Shown here: positions 1 through 5,144 of the stretch, in pieces | Numbering within the stretch: position 1 is the stretch's first letter | How the letters are laid out: the number at the start of each line of letters is the position of its first letter | Origin: an uncultured Bacteroidales bacterium | GTDB lineage: Bacteria; Bacteroidota; Bacteroidia; Bacteroidales; UBA932 | Direction: 5' to 3' | Assembly (NCBI GenBank): GCA_947305045.1 | Contig: CAMZCW010000177.1 | Span: forward strand, 1-5,144 | Length of the DNA stretch: 5,144 nt | The notes under the pieces: model-generated | What the model was told of the DNA's origin: nothing | Databases searched by the model: none | What the model saw: the letters and a program-made list of their open reading frames with translations, nothing else | Program-made: the position numbers and the translations under genes

Positions 1-1562
1 GCGAAGTCAGCGATATCCTGCTGGAGCAGCTCAAGGACATGAACAGCGATCTCCATTTTGAGGAGATTGGCAAGGCCCTGCAGGTGAGTGACGGTGTGGT
101 GCGTATCTATGGCCTGCACCATGCGGAGGCCGGCGAGCTGCTGGACTGCGGCAACGGTGTCATGGCCGTGGTGATGAACCTGGAGACGGACAATGTGGGC
201 GCCGTGATGATGGGCCCCACGGACCTGGTGAAGGAAGGCATGGTGGTGCGCCGTACCGGCCGCATTGCTTCCGTGGCCGTGAACGATAAGTTGCTGGGCC
301 GTGTGATAGATCCGCTGGGCAATCCGCTGGATGGCCTGGGCCCCATAGAGGGGGATAAACTGGACATGCCGCTGGAGCGCAAGGCACCGGGCGTCATTTT
401 CCGCCAGCCGGTGAACGAGCCGCTGCAGACGGGTATCAAGGCAATCGACGCCATGATTCCTATCGGCCGCGGCCAGCGTGAACTGATCATCGGGGATCGC
501 CAGACGGGAAAAACCGCCATTGCCATTGATACCATCATCAACCAGCGCTCGGCCTATGAGGCCGGACAACCGGTGTTCTGCATTTACGTAGCCGTGGGCC
601 AGAAGGGCTCCACCGTGGCTTCCATCGTAAAAACGCTGCGGGAGCACGGGGCCATGGAATACACCGTGGTGGTGGCTGCTACGGCAGCGGACCCTGCTGC
701 GCTCCAGTATTACGCCCCCTTTGCCGGGGCGGCCATCGGCGAGTATTTCCGCGACACCGGACGCCATGCGCTGGTCGTGTACGATGACCTCTCCAAACAG
801 GCCGTAGCGTACCGCGAGGTGTCCCTTATCCTGCGCCGTCCTTCCGGACGTGAGGCCTATCCGGGCGATATCTTCTACCTGCACAGCCGTCTGCTGGAGC
901 GGGCCGCCCGCATCATTGACCAGCAGGAAGTGGCCGCGCAGATGAACGACCTTCCGGCTGTGCTCAAGGACAAGGTGAAGGGCGGCGGCTCGCTTACCGC
1001 CCTGCCCATCATTGAGACGCAGGCCGGCGACGTGAGCGCGTACATCCCTACCAACGTGATTTCCATCACGGACGGCCAGATTTACCTGGAGCAGAGCCTC
1101 TTCAACCAGGGCGTTCGTCCCGCTATCAACGTGGGTATCAGCGTGTCCCGCGTGGGCGGCAGCGCCCAGGTGAAATCCATGAAGAAGGTGGCCGGTACGC
1201 TCAAGATTGACCAGGCCCAGTGGGCGGAACTGGAGGCCTTCTCCAAATTCTCCTCGGACGTGGACAAGGTGACGGAACTGGCCCTGGACAAGGGCCGAAA
1301 GAACAACCAGCTGCTCATCCAGCCCCAATACAGCCCCATGCCGGTAGGGGAGCAGGTGGCCATCCTGTACTGCGGTACGCGCGGCCTCATGCGGGATATC
1401 GCCATCGACCAGGTGCGTCCCTTCCAGGAGGCCTTCCTGGACCGTCTCCGCGCTGCGCACAAGGCCGATGTCCTGGATCCGCTGGGCCAGGGCAAGCTCA
1501 CCCCGGAGATAGAGACGGTTTTGGCCGACACCGCCGCCTCCGTCATCCTCACCCTGAAGTAA
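1..1562 (+). CDS. atpA: F-type ATP synthase subunit alpha (5' partial)
   Basis: This is the alpha subunit of the F1 sector, the non-catalytic nucleotide-binding subunit that alternates with beta in the hexamer on the cytoplasmic side of the inner membrane. Numbering from the first internal ATG (base 39), the P-loop GDRQTGKT is at residues 152-159, the alpha/beta signature [10 protein letters not shown] at 361-370 and the arginine finger at R371 (equivalent to E. coli alpha R376). The N-terminal beta-barrel and the C-terminal helical domain are both present. The reading frame continues upstream of base 39 to the window edge as [12 protein letters not shown], which matches the usual N-terminus of Bacteroides-type AtpA. 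The true start is therefore outside the window and the ATG at 39 is internal; I estimate that about ten residues are missing. The stop is TAA at 1560-1562. atpG follows after 29 bases, the usual atpA-atpG order. No frameshift or missing key residue is seen. Confidence 0.98.
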   Translation, partial: EVSDILLEQLKDMNSDLHFEEIGKALQVSDGVVRIYGLHHAEAGELLDCGNGVMAVVMNLETDNVGAVMMGPTDLVKEGMVVRRTGRIASVAVNDKLLGRVIDPLGNPLDGLGPIEGDKLDMPLERKAPGVIFRQPVNEPLQTGIKAIDAMIPIGRGQRELIIGDRQTGKTAIAIDTIINQRSAYEAGQPVFCIYVAVGQKGSTVASIVKTLREHGAMEYTVVVAATAADPAALQYYAPFAGAAIGEYFRDTGRHALVVYDDLSKQAVAYREVSLILRRPSGREAYPGDIFYLHSRLLERAARIIDQQEVAAQMNDLPAVLKDKVKGGGSLTALPIIETQAGDVSAYIPTNVISITDGQIYLEQSLFNQGVRPAINVGISVSRVGGSAQVKSMKKVAGTLKIDQAQWAELEAFSKFSSDVDKVTELALDKGRKNNQLLIQPQYSPMPVGEQVAILYCGTRGLMRDIAIDQVRPFQEAFLDRLRAAHKADVLDPLGQGKLTPEIETVLADTAASVILTLK

Positions 1563-1563
1563 T

Positions 1564-1590
1564 GTCATTCTGAGCGAAGCCGAAGAATCC
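1564..1590 (+). repeat. Single-arm palindromic repeat filling the atpA-atpG spacer
   Basis: The 29-base gap between the atpA stop and the atpG start is almost wholly this 27-base sequence; only one T on each side is left over. It begins GTCATTCTGAGCG and ends CGAAGAATCC. It can fold as a short hairpin, ATTCT (1567-1571) with AGAAT (1584-1588), around a 12-base loop. It matches the right arm of the repeat inside atpG (2270-2296) at 21 of 27 positions. From general knowledge, GTCATTCTGAGCGAAG-type repeats are very abundant in some bacterial genomes. Its 3' end lies directly before the atpG start, so it forms the translation initiation region; GAAGAA at 1580-1585 is at best a weak ribosome-binding sequence. 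Whether it was inserted there or has a regulatory role is inference. Confidence 0.75.
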
Positions 1591-1591
1591 T

Positions 1592-2545
1592 ATGCCCACG
1601 CTGAAAGAAATAAAAGGCCGTATCGCATCGGTCCGAAGTACCCTTAAAATTACTTCGGCCATGAAACTGGTGTCCAGCGCCAAGCTCCGCAAGGCACAGA
1701 ACGCCATTGAAGCCATGCGCCCGTACCAGGAGCAGCTCCAGGGCATCCTGGCCTCCCTGCAGGGGGGGATGGTGCTCTCGTCCTCAAAAATGGCCCAAAA
1801 TGAGGACGACAAGGCCCAAATGGGGGGCTCGTCCTTAAATTTGGGCAAAAACAAGGACGAGCGGAAAACCATTGTGGCCATTGCCTCCAACTCCTCGCTC
1901 TGCGGCGGGTTCAACGCCAATGCCATCGCCAAGGTGCGCGCCATCCGCCGGCCCGGGGACACCGTATACGCCGTTGGCCGCAAGATGGCCGATGCCATGC
2001 GCAAGGAAGGCTTTGCCTCACCGGAGGATTTGTCGGCGCTCTCGGAACATCCCTCCTATGGCCCTGCGGCCGCACTGGTGGAAAAACTGGTAGCGGATGT
2101 GGAGGCCGGTCGCACCGGCGCCGTGGTGCTGGTGTACAATCACTTTGTCTCCACCGCCCGCCAGGAGCCCGTGGTGGAGGTGCTGATGCGAGGGGGGGAG
2201 ATTTCTCCGCTCGCTTCGCTCGGTCGAAATGACAATAACGAGGGTCGAAATGACAAGGGTGCAGGAGCTGTCATTTCGAGCGAAGTCGAGAAATCTCACA
2301 TCCTGGAACCCTCCCGGGCCGTGCTGCTGGATGCGCTCGTGCCCAAAACCCGCAAACTTAAACTATACGCGGCACTCCTGGACAGCGCTGCCGCCGAACA
2401 CGCTGCCCGCACCGTGGCCATGCAAACCGCCACCGACAATGCGGAGAATCTGCTGGCAGAACTCACCCTGCAGTACAACAAGGGCCGCCAGCAAAAGATT
2501 ACCTCCGAGATCCTGGACTTGGCGGGCGGACAGGCAGAAAACTAA
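1592..2545 (+). CDS. atpG: F-type ATP synthase subunit gamma, with in-frame repeat-derived insertions
   Basis: This is the gamma subunit, the central rotor shaft of F1 that couples proton flow through F0 to catalysis in alpha3beta3. The N-terminal helix has the family pattern KITSAMKLVSSAKLRKAQ (residues 19-36). The Rossmann-like middle domain begins near residue 92 with TIVAIASNSSLCGGFNAN (93-110). The C-terminal helix carries AAEHAARTVAMQTATDNA (267-284) and ITSEILDLAGG (303-313), close to the gamma signature. At 317 residues it is longer than typical members (E. coli 287). The excess lies in two linkers: residues 62-91, encoded by tandem hairpin repeats, and about 203-236, encoded by a palindromic element. 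Both linkers vary in length in the family, and Bacteroides gamma also has a longer second one. The frame is open throughout and the rotor helices are intact, so I read it as functional. The ATG at 1592 fits the conserved MPTLKEIKGRI start. yitT follows after 9 bases. Confidence 0.97.
   Translation: MPTLKEIKGRIASVRSTLKITSAMKLVSSAKLRKAQNAIEAMRPYQEQLQGILASLQGGMVLSSSKMAQNEDDKAQMGGSSLNLGKNKDERKTIVAIASNSSLCGGFNANAIAKVRAIRRPGDTVYAVGRKMADAMRKEGFASPEDLSALSEHPSYGPAAALVEKLVADVEAGRTGAVVLVYNHFVSTARQEPVVEVLMRGGEISPLASLGRNDNNEGRNDKGAGAVISSEVEKSHILEPSRAVLLDALVPKTRKLKLYAALLDSAAAEHAARTVAMQTATDNAENLLAELTLQYNKGRQQKITSEILDLAGGQAEN
1777..1861 (+). repeat. Two tandem 32-base hairpin repeats (51-base period) within atpG
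   Basis: Two hairpin units lie in the same orientation. Unit 1 (1778-1809) pairs TCGTCCTC (1778-1785) with GAGGACGA (1802-1809). Unit 2 (1829-1860) pairs TCGTCCTT (1829-1836) with AAGGACGA (1853-1860), and C1828/G1861 adds one more pair. Each unit has a 16-base interior, and the units match at 25 of 32 positions. The one stem difference is compensatory (C-G in unit 1, T-A in unit 2). The period is 51 bases, exactly 17 codons, giving the related peptides SSSKMAQNEDDK (63-74) and SSLNLGKNKDER (80-91). A further inverted pair, GCCCAAAT (1814-1821) with ATTTGGGC (1839-1846), links the spacer to unit 2. The array sits in the linker between the gamma N-terminal helix and the Rossmann-like domain. 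I do not recognise the repeat family. Confidence 0.75.
2198..2297 (+). repeat. 100-base inverted-repeat (palindromic) element in frame within atpG
   Basis: The left arm (2198-2233) and right arm (2270-2297) are inverted copies sharing three paired blocks: GAGATTTCTC (2198-2207) with GAGAAATCTC (2288-2297), CTTCGCTCG (2214-2222) with CGAGCGAAG (2277-2285), and AAATGAC (2227-2233) with GTCATTT (2270-2276). The left arm has 4-base excesses at two junctions. The 36-base centre contains GGTCGAAATGACAA at 2243-2256, a direct copy of 2222-2235. The right arm belongs to the same superfamily as the spacer repeat at 1564-1590. The element is read in frame as gamma residues 203-236, including two RND motifs and the peptide VISSEVEKSH (227-236). 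It falls in the variable loop before the conserved ILEPS segment. It resembles a small non-autonomous palindromic mobile element. Mobility and origin are inferred, and no target-site duplication is evident. Confidence 0.8.
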
Positions 2546-2554
2546 CCACACATT

Positions 2555-3481
2555 ATGAACATCAAAGAAGAAATCATTCAACCGCTGGGCACTTTCAAAT
2601 TCTGGAAGGAACTGGTAATCATGACCGTTGCCATGTTTATTGCCGCTGCTGCGGTGTATTACTTCCTTTTGCCCAGCAACCTGGTCATCGGCTCCATTAC
2701 GGGCCTTTCCATGGTGATAGCCAGCCTGTTCTCGGCCGCCGGCATTCCCGTGAAGGTGTCGGTGGTCATCATGCTCATCAACGCCTTGCTGCTGGTGCTG
2801 GCCTGGTTGCTGATAGGCGCGGAATTCGGCGCCAAAACGGTATATACAGCCCTTATCCTGGGCCCCTTCGTAGACATTTGGGAAAAGATTTTGCCTTACC
2901 AGACGCTGCTGGACCCCGGCCAGACTTCCGTGATGGGGGACCCCTGGTTCGACCTCCTGTGCTTTGTCCTTGTCCTGAGCGCCTCGCAGACCATCCTGTT
3001 CAACATCAACGCTTCCACCGGCGGGCTGGATATTCTGGCCAAGATTGTGAACAAGTACCTGCACTTCGACATCGGCACGTCTGTTTCGGTGGCCGGGGCG
3101 CTGATTTGCTGTACGGCTTTTGCGGTGAACCCCTTCCGCCTGGTGGTAATCGGCCTTATCGGCACGTGGATCAACGGCCTTGCGCTGGACTATTTCACCG
3201 CCGGCCTGAACCGCCGCAAACGCGTGTGCATCATCTCCTCCCGGCACGAGGAAATCCGCAAATACATCATTGAGGACCTGCAGCGCGGCTGTTCGCTGTA
3301 TGAGGTGACGGGCGGCTACAACGGGCACAAGAACGTGGAAATCCAGGCCCTCCTCACCCAGAACGAATTTGCAGACCTGATGAATTACCTGAAGCAGAAC
3401 GACATCCACGGATTCATCACTGCAGGCAACGTGAGTGAGATTTACGGAGACTGGAACAGCAAAAAGAAGAAAAAAAAGTAA
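2555..3481 (+). CDS. YitT/DUF2179 family membrane protein
   Basis: This is a predicted inner-membrane protein of the YitT family, whose biochemical role is not established. Hydrophobic segments lie roughly at residues 19-39, 42-63, 67-88, 92-110, 131-150 and 175-214 (the last probably two helices), with a family-like NINASTGGLDILAKIV loop at 150-165. The C-terminal soluble part (about 222-297), starting RKRVCIISSRHEEIRKYI, fits the DUF2179 domain that normally follows the YitT membrane domain. The 308-residue length fits the family. The protein ends in a run of six lysines (303-308) encoded by an A-rich stretch running into the stop codon. The start is ATG at 2555, 9 bases after the atpG stop, with no Shine-Dalgarno sequence. 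The spacing implies co-transcription with the ATP synthase genes, but a functional link is not shown. Family assignment is confident; function is unknown. Confidence 0.9.
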   Translation: MNIKEEIIQPLGTFKFWKELVIMTVAMFIAAAAVYYFLLPSNLVIGSITGLSMVIASLFSAAGIPVKVSVVIMLINALLLVLAWLLIGAEFGAKTVYTALILGPFVDIWEKILPYQTLLDPGQTSVMGDPWFDLLCFVLVLSASQTILFNINASTGGLDILAKIVNKYLHFDIGTSVSVAGALICCTAFAVNPFRLVVIGLIGTWINGLALDYFTAGLNRRKRVCIISSRHEEIRKYIIEDLQRGCSLYEVTGGYNGHKNVEIQALLTQNEFADLMNYLKQNDIHGFITAGNVSEIYGDWNSKKKKKK

Positions 3482-3578
3482 AAAATTTTTTCCGCGCCAC
3501 CTGTTTTGGCACGGTATTGGAAATAAGGGGTGTCAGACATAAATATTGATACCTTACTATAATCCCGCGGCCAATTGT

Positions 3579-3605
3579 GAAATTCGCTTGCGGGAATTTC
3601 TTTTT
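3579..3605 (+). terminator. Terminator-like inverted repeat before the phosphatase gene
   Basis: GAAATTC (3579-3585) and GAATTTC (3594-3600) form a perfect 7-bp inverted repeat with an 8-base GC-rich loop, followed directly by five T (3601-3605). An alternative, partly overlapping stem is TCCCGCGG (3563-3570) with TTGCGGGA (3588-3595), including two G-T pairs. Either could be an intrinsic terminator for the operon ending in the yitT-family gene, whose stop is about 100 bases upstream. The stem is AT-rich, so strength is uncertain. Because the palindrome is centred on the -33 element of the following promoter, it could instead be an operator for a dimeric regulator. Confidence 0.45.
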
Positions 3606-3617
3606 GTTGTACCTTTG
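3588..3617 (+). promoter_or_regulatory. Bacteroidota-type promoter (-33 TTG, -7 TAnnTTTG)
   Basis: TACCTTTG at 3610-3617 fits the TAnnTTTG -7 element used by the Bacteroidota primary sigma factor, and TTG at 3588-3590 is 19 bases upstream, a suitable -33 spacing. The expected transcription start is only a few bases after 3617, giving a leader of roughly 3-6 bases before the ATG at 3626, so the transcript would be nearly leaderless. It would drive the phosphatase and the overlapping transporter gene. Confidence 0.7.
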
Positions 3618-3625
3618 CAACAATT

Positions 3626-4237
3626 ATGGTAAAAGCGATTATTTTTGATATAGGCGGGGTTCTCATTAACCTGGACATGGATGGATGCATCCGTGCCTTC
3701 CGTGAGAATCTGGGCTTTGAACGCATTACGGAGCTCCTGGACCCGTATCACCAGAAAGGGGTGTACGGGGACATGGAAGCCGGTCTGGTCAGCGCTGCGG
3801 AATTTCGCGCGGAGGTCCTGCAAGGCTCCCGCCCCGGCAGCAGACCGGAAGACGTGGACCGCTCCATGTACGCGCTGCTTGCGGGCATGGAGGCGGATAC
3901 GGTGGAAACAGTGAAGGCGCTGGCTGCCCGTTATCCGCTGTACTTGCTGTCCAACAACAATCCCATCTCCATGGGCCATATCCTGCGCATGTTCCGGGAC
4001 TATGGGATAGACCCGGATACCACCTTCCGCGAGCAGTTTATCTCCTGCGAAATGAAGCTCCTCAAGCCGTCGGCCCGCATTTATCAGGAGGCCGTGGCGC
4101 GGGTGGGGCTGCCGGCAAAGGATATTCTCTTTATTGACGATAACGAAGCCAACGTGCTGGCGGCCCGCAAGGTAGGCCTGCTGGCGCGGGTGTATGTGCC
4201 CGGGACCCAACTGTCGGCTTTATTGAGCGATTTGTAA
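3626..4237 (+). CDS. HAD-superfamily phosphatase, YihX-like (subfamily IA)
   Basis: This is a predicted cytoplasmic phosphatase of the haloacid dehalogenase superfamily. Motif I is FDIGGVL with the nucleophile D8; the usual second Asp is Gly10, as in E. coli YihX (FDLGNV). Motif II is the Ser in LLSNNN (S109), motif III the Lys in LLKPSARIY (K147) and motif IV FIDDNEAN (D171, D172). The cap between residues 16 and 100 is small and helical. The 203-residue length is about that of YihX, an alpha-D-glucose-1-phosphate phosphatase, and the spacing of all motifs matches it. The loss of the motif I acid/base Asp position is typical of this branch but leaves the exact reaction unproven. M1 is required because motif I starts at residue 7. 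The gene has its own promoter directly upstream and shares one base with the transporter gene, so the two are probably translationally coupled. A sugar-phosphate substrate is inferred from similarity and context. Confidence 0.9.
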   Translation: MVKAIIFDIGGVLINLDMDGCIRAFRENLGFERITELLDPYHQKGVYGDMEAGLVSAAEFRAEVLQGSRPGSRPEDVDRSMYALLAGMEADTVETVKALAARYPLYLLSNNNPISMGHILRMFRDYGIDPDTTFREQFISCEMKLLKPSARIYQEAVARVGLPAKDILFIDDNEANVLAARKVGLLARVYVPGTQLSALLSDL

Positions 4238-5144
4238 TGTCCCTGTTTTCCTTCTTCCGCATAAGCAAGCCCCGCGCCCAAAAGGTGCCGGAAGGGGAGA
4301 GGGATGCCGTATACAGGCGATTGCGCCGCCGGACCTTCTGGGGCGTGACGGTAGTCTATACGCTCTATTACATTTGTCGGGGCACGCTCAGCGTGGTAAA
4401 GCAGCCGCTCATTGACGGAGGGGTGCTCACGGCGGGGCAACTGGGTATTATCGGCTCGGCCTTTCTTTTTGTTTATGCCGCCGGCAAATTCATGAACGGG
4501 TTCATTGCAGACTATTGCAACATCCGGCGTTTTATGGCGGCGGGCATTGGGATATCGGCCCTTACGAACCTGCTGCTGGGCGCGCTGGGGCTTTTGCACG
4601 GTACGCTGGCGGTGGGCTCGGTGACGGTGATGCTGCTGTTTGTGGTGCTGTGGGGCCTGAACGGCTGGGCGCAGAGCATGGGTTCGCCGCCCGGAACCAT
4701 CAGCCTGTCGCGCTGGTTCCCGCTGTCGCGGCGGGGCACTATGTATAGCATTTTCAGCGCGACGCCGCAGCTGGGAAAAGCCCTGTCCATGATTATGACG
4801 GGCTTTGTCGTGGCGGCTGCCGGTTGGCAGTGGGGCTTTTTTGCGGCAGCTGTAGCGGGGGGGATTGGCCTGGTCCTTTCGCTTGTGCTCATTTCCGATA
4901 CGCCTGAAAGTGAGGGGCTTCCGTCTGTGCAGGAACTCTCCGGAGAGGAGGTTCGGGCCATGGACAAGCAGCCCACCCGGGAACTGCAGAAGTGGGTGTT
5001 CCGGCATCCGGGTATTTGGGTAATTGCCCTTTCCACGGCATTTTTGTATATCACCCAGCAGGCGGTGAGCGACTGGGGCGTGCTGTTTTTACAAAAGCAG
5101 AAGGCGTTTTCGCTCACCGAGGCTGCGCAGGTGATTGGCTATGC
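4237..5144 (+). CDS. MFS transporter, GlpT/UhpC (organophosphate antiporter) type, 3' partial
   Basis: This open frame has 302 complete codons and no stop before the window edge. It starts at an ATG overlapping the phosphatase stop (TAATG). The N-terminus resembles GlpT and UhpC: YRRLRRRTFWG (26-36), then TM1 with YYICRGTLS (44-52). The loop after TM2, GKFMNGFIADYCNIRRFM (83-100), matches the family GFSKF...SDRSN...F pattern. GWAQSMGSPPGT (143-154) matches the GWFQGMGWPPCG segment of GlpT. About seven membrane segments are visible, with a cytoplasmic loop near 221-257. R48 aligns with substrate-binding R45 of GlpT, but Q274 sits where GlpT has R269 in TM7 (FLYITQQAVSDW against FVYLLRYGILDW). 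Known members exchange glycerol-3-phosphate or hexose-phosphate for phosphate, or act as sensors (UhpC). The substrate here is uncertain. A run of seven G lies at 4857-4863. Confidence 0.9.
   Translation, partial: MSLFSFFRISKPRAQKVPEGERDAVYRRLRRRTFWGVTVVYTLYYICRGTLSVVKQPLIDGGVLTAGQLGIIGSAFLFVYAAGKFMNGFIADYCNIRRFMAAGIGISALTNLLLGALGLLHGTLAVGSVTVMLLFVVLWGLNGWAQSMGSPPGTISLSRWFPLSRRGTMYSIFSATPQLGKALSMIMTGFVVAAAGWQWGFFAAAVAGGIGLVLSLVLISDTPESEGLPSVQELSGEEVRAMDKQPTRELQKWVFRHPGIWVIALSTAFLYITQQAVSDWGVLFLQKQKAFSLTEAAQVIGY

Noticed and set aside
39..41. ATG as the start of atpA
   Set aside because: The frame stays open upstream to the window edge and encodes [10 protein letters not shown], which is conserved AtpA N-terminal sequence.
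1777..1861. CRISPR array
   Set aside because: There are only two units, with no constant direct repeat and unique spacer pattern, and the sequence is coding within atpG.
1592..2545. atpG as a pseudogene because of the insertions
   Set aside because: The frame is intact across both insertions and the N- and C-terminal rotor helices and conserved motifs are preserved.
2363..3409. Long minus-strand open frame (348 aa) opposite the yitT-family gene
   Set aside because: It is antisense to two clear genes, rich in Gln/His/Gly/Val, shows no recognisable domain and is explained by codon bias on the coding strand.
3480..3514. AAAAAATTTTTT palindrome and the CCGCGCC/GGCACGG hairpin after the yitT-family stop as a terminator
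   Set aside because: The hairpin has a mismatch and is not followed by a T-run on the + strand; the A/T tract has no GC stem. The structure at 3579-3605 is a better candidate.
4515..4748. Short + strand open frame in another phase inside the transporter
   Set aside because: It is an out-of-frame shadow of the MFS coding frame with no family features.
4084..5007. Long minus-strand open frame (307 aa) opposite the transporter
   Set aside because: The + strand frame encodes a recognisable MFS protein over the same bases; the antisense translation is Arg/Pro/His-rich and has no family features.

Overview
The window reads as a chromosomal piece of a member of the Bacteroidota, probably an uncultured gut-type Bacteroidales with fairly GC-rich codon use. 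Three things point there: AtpA and AtpG resemble Bacteroides-type F1 subunits, the only clear promoter has the Bacteroidota TAnnTTTG -7 element (3610-3617), and obvious Shine-Dalgarno sequences are missing before the start codons. The genus cannot be fixed by eye. All five genes are on the + strand, and no gene-free stretch exceeds 150 bases.

Region 1 (1-3481) is the tail of an F-type ATP synthase operon. It holds atpA (alpha subunit, N-terminus cut by the left edge), atpG (gamma subunit) and, 9 bases further on, a YitT/DUF2179-family membrane protein that is probably co-transcribed. Region 2 (3482-3625) is a 144-base intergenic stretch. It has a terminator-like inverted repeat followed by a Bacteroidota promoter that ends only 8 bases before the next start codon. 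Region 3 (3626-5144) is a two-gene unit: a HAD-superfamily phosphatase resembling YihX, and an MFS transporter of the GlpT/UhpC (organophosphate antiporter) type. They overlap by one base (TAATG), and the transporter runs off the right edge.

The most interesting signal is in and around atpG. Three palindromic repeat-like insertions lie within about 735 bases. One fills the whole atpA-atpG spacer (1564-1590). A tandem pair of 32-base hairpins sits in frame at 1777-1861. A 100-base inverted-repeat element sits in frame at 2198-2297. The first and third belong to the same repeat superfamily, and four of their six differences are compensatory changes that keep a 5-bp stem. The tandem hairpins show a compensatory change as well. 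The insertions encode extra residues in two linkers of the gamma subunit that are naturally variable, and the gene stays open and looks functional. This resembles the in-frame palindromic elements known from Rickettsia and Wolbachia, here in an essential Bacteroidota gene.

The functional picture is energy metabolism (ATP synthase), a membrane protein of unknown role, and a likely sugar-phosphate uptake or dephosphorylation pair. The transporter lacks one of the two substrate-binding arginines of GlpT, so its substrate is open.
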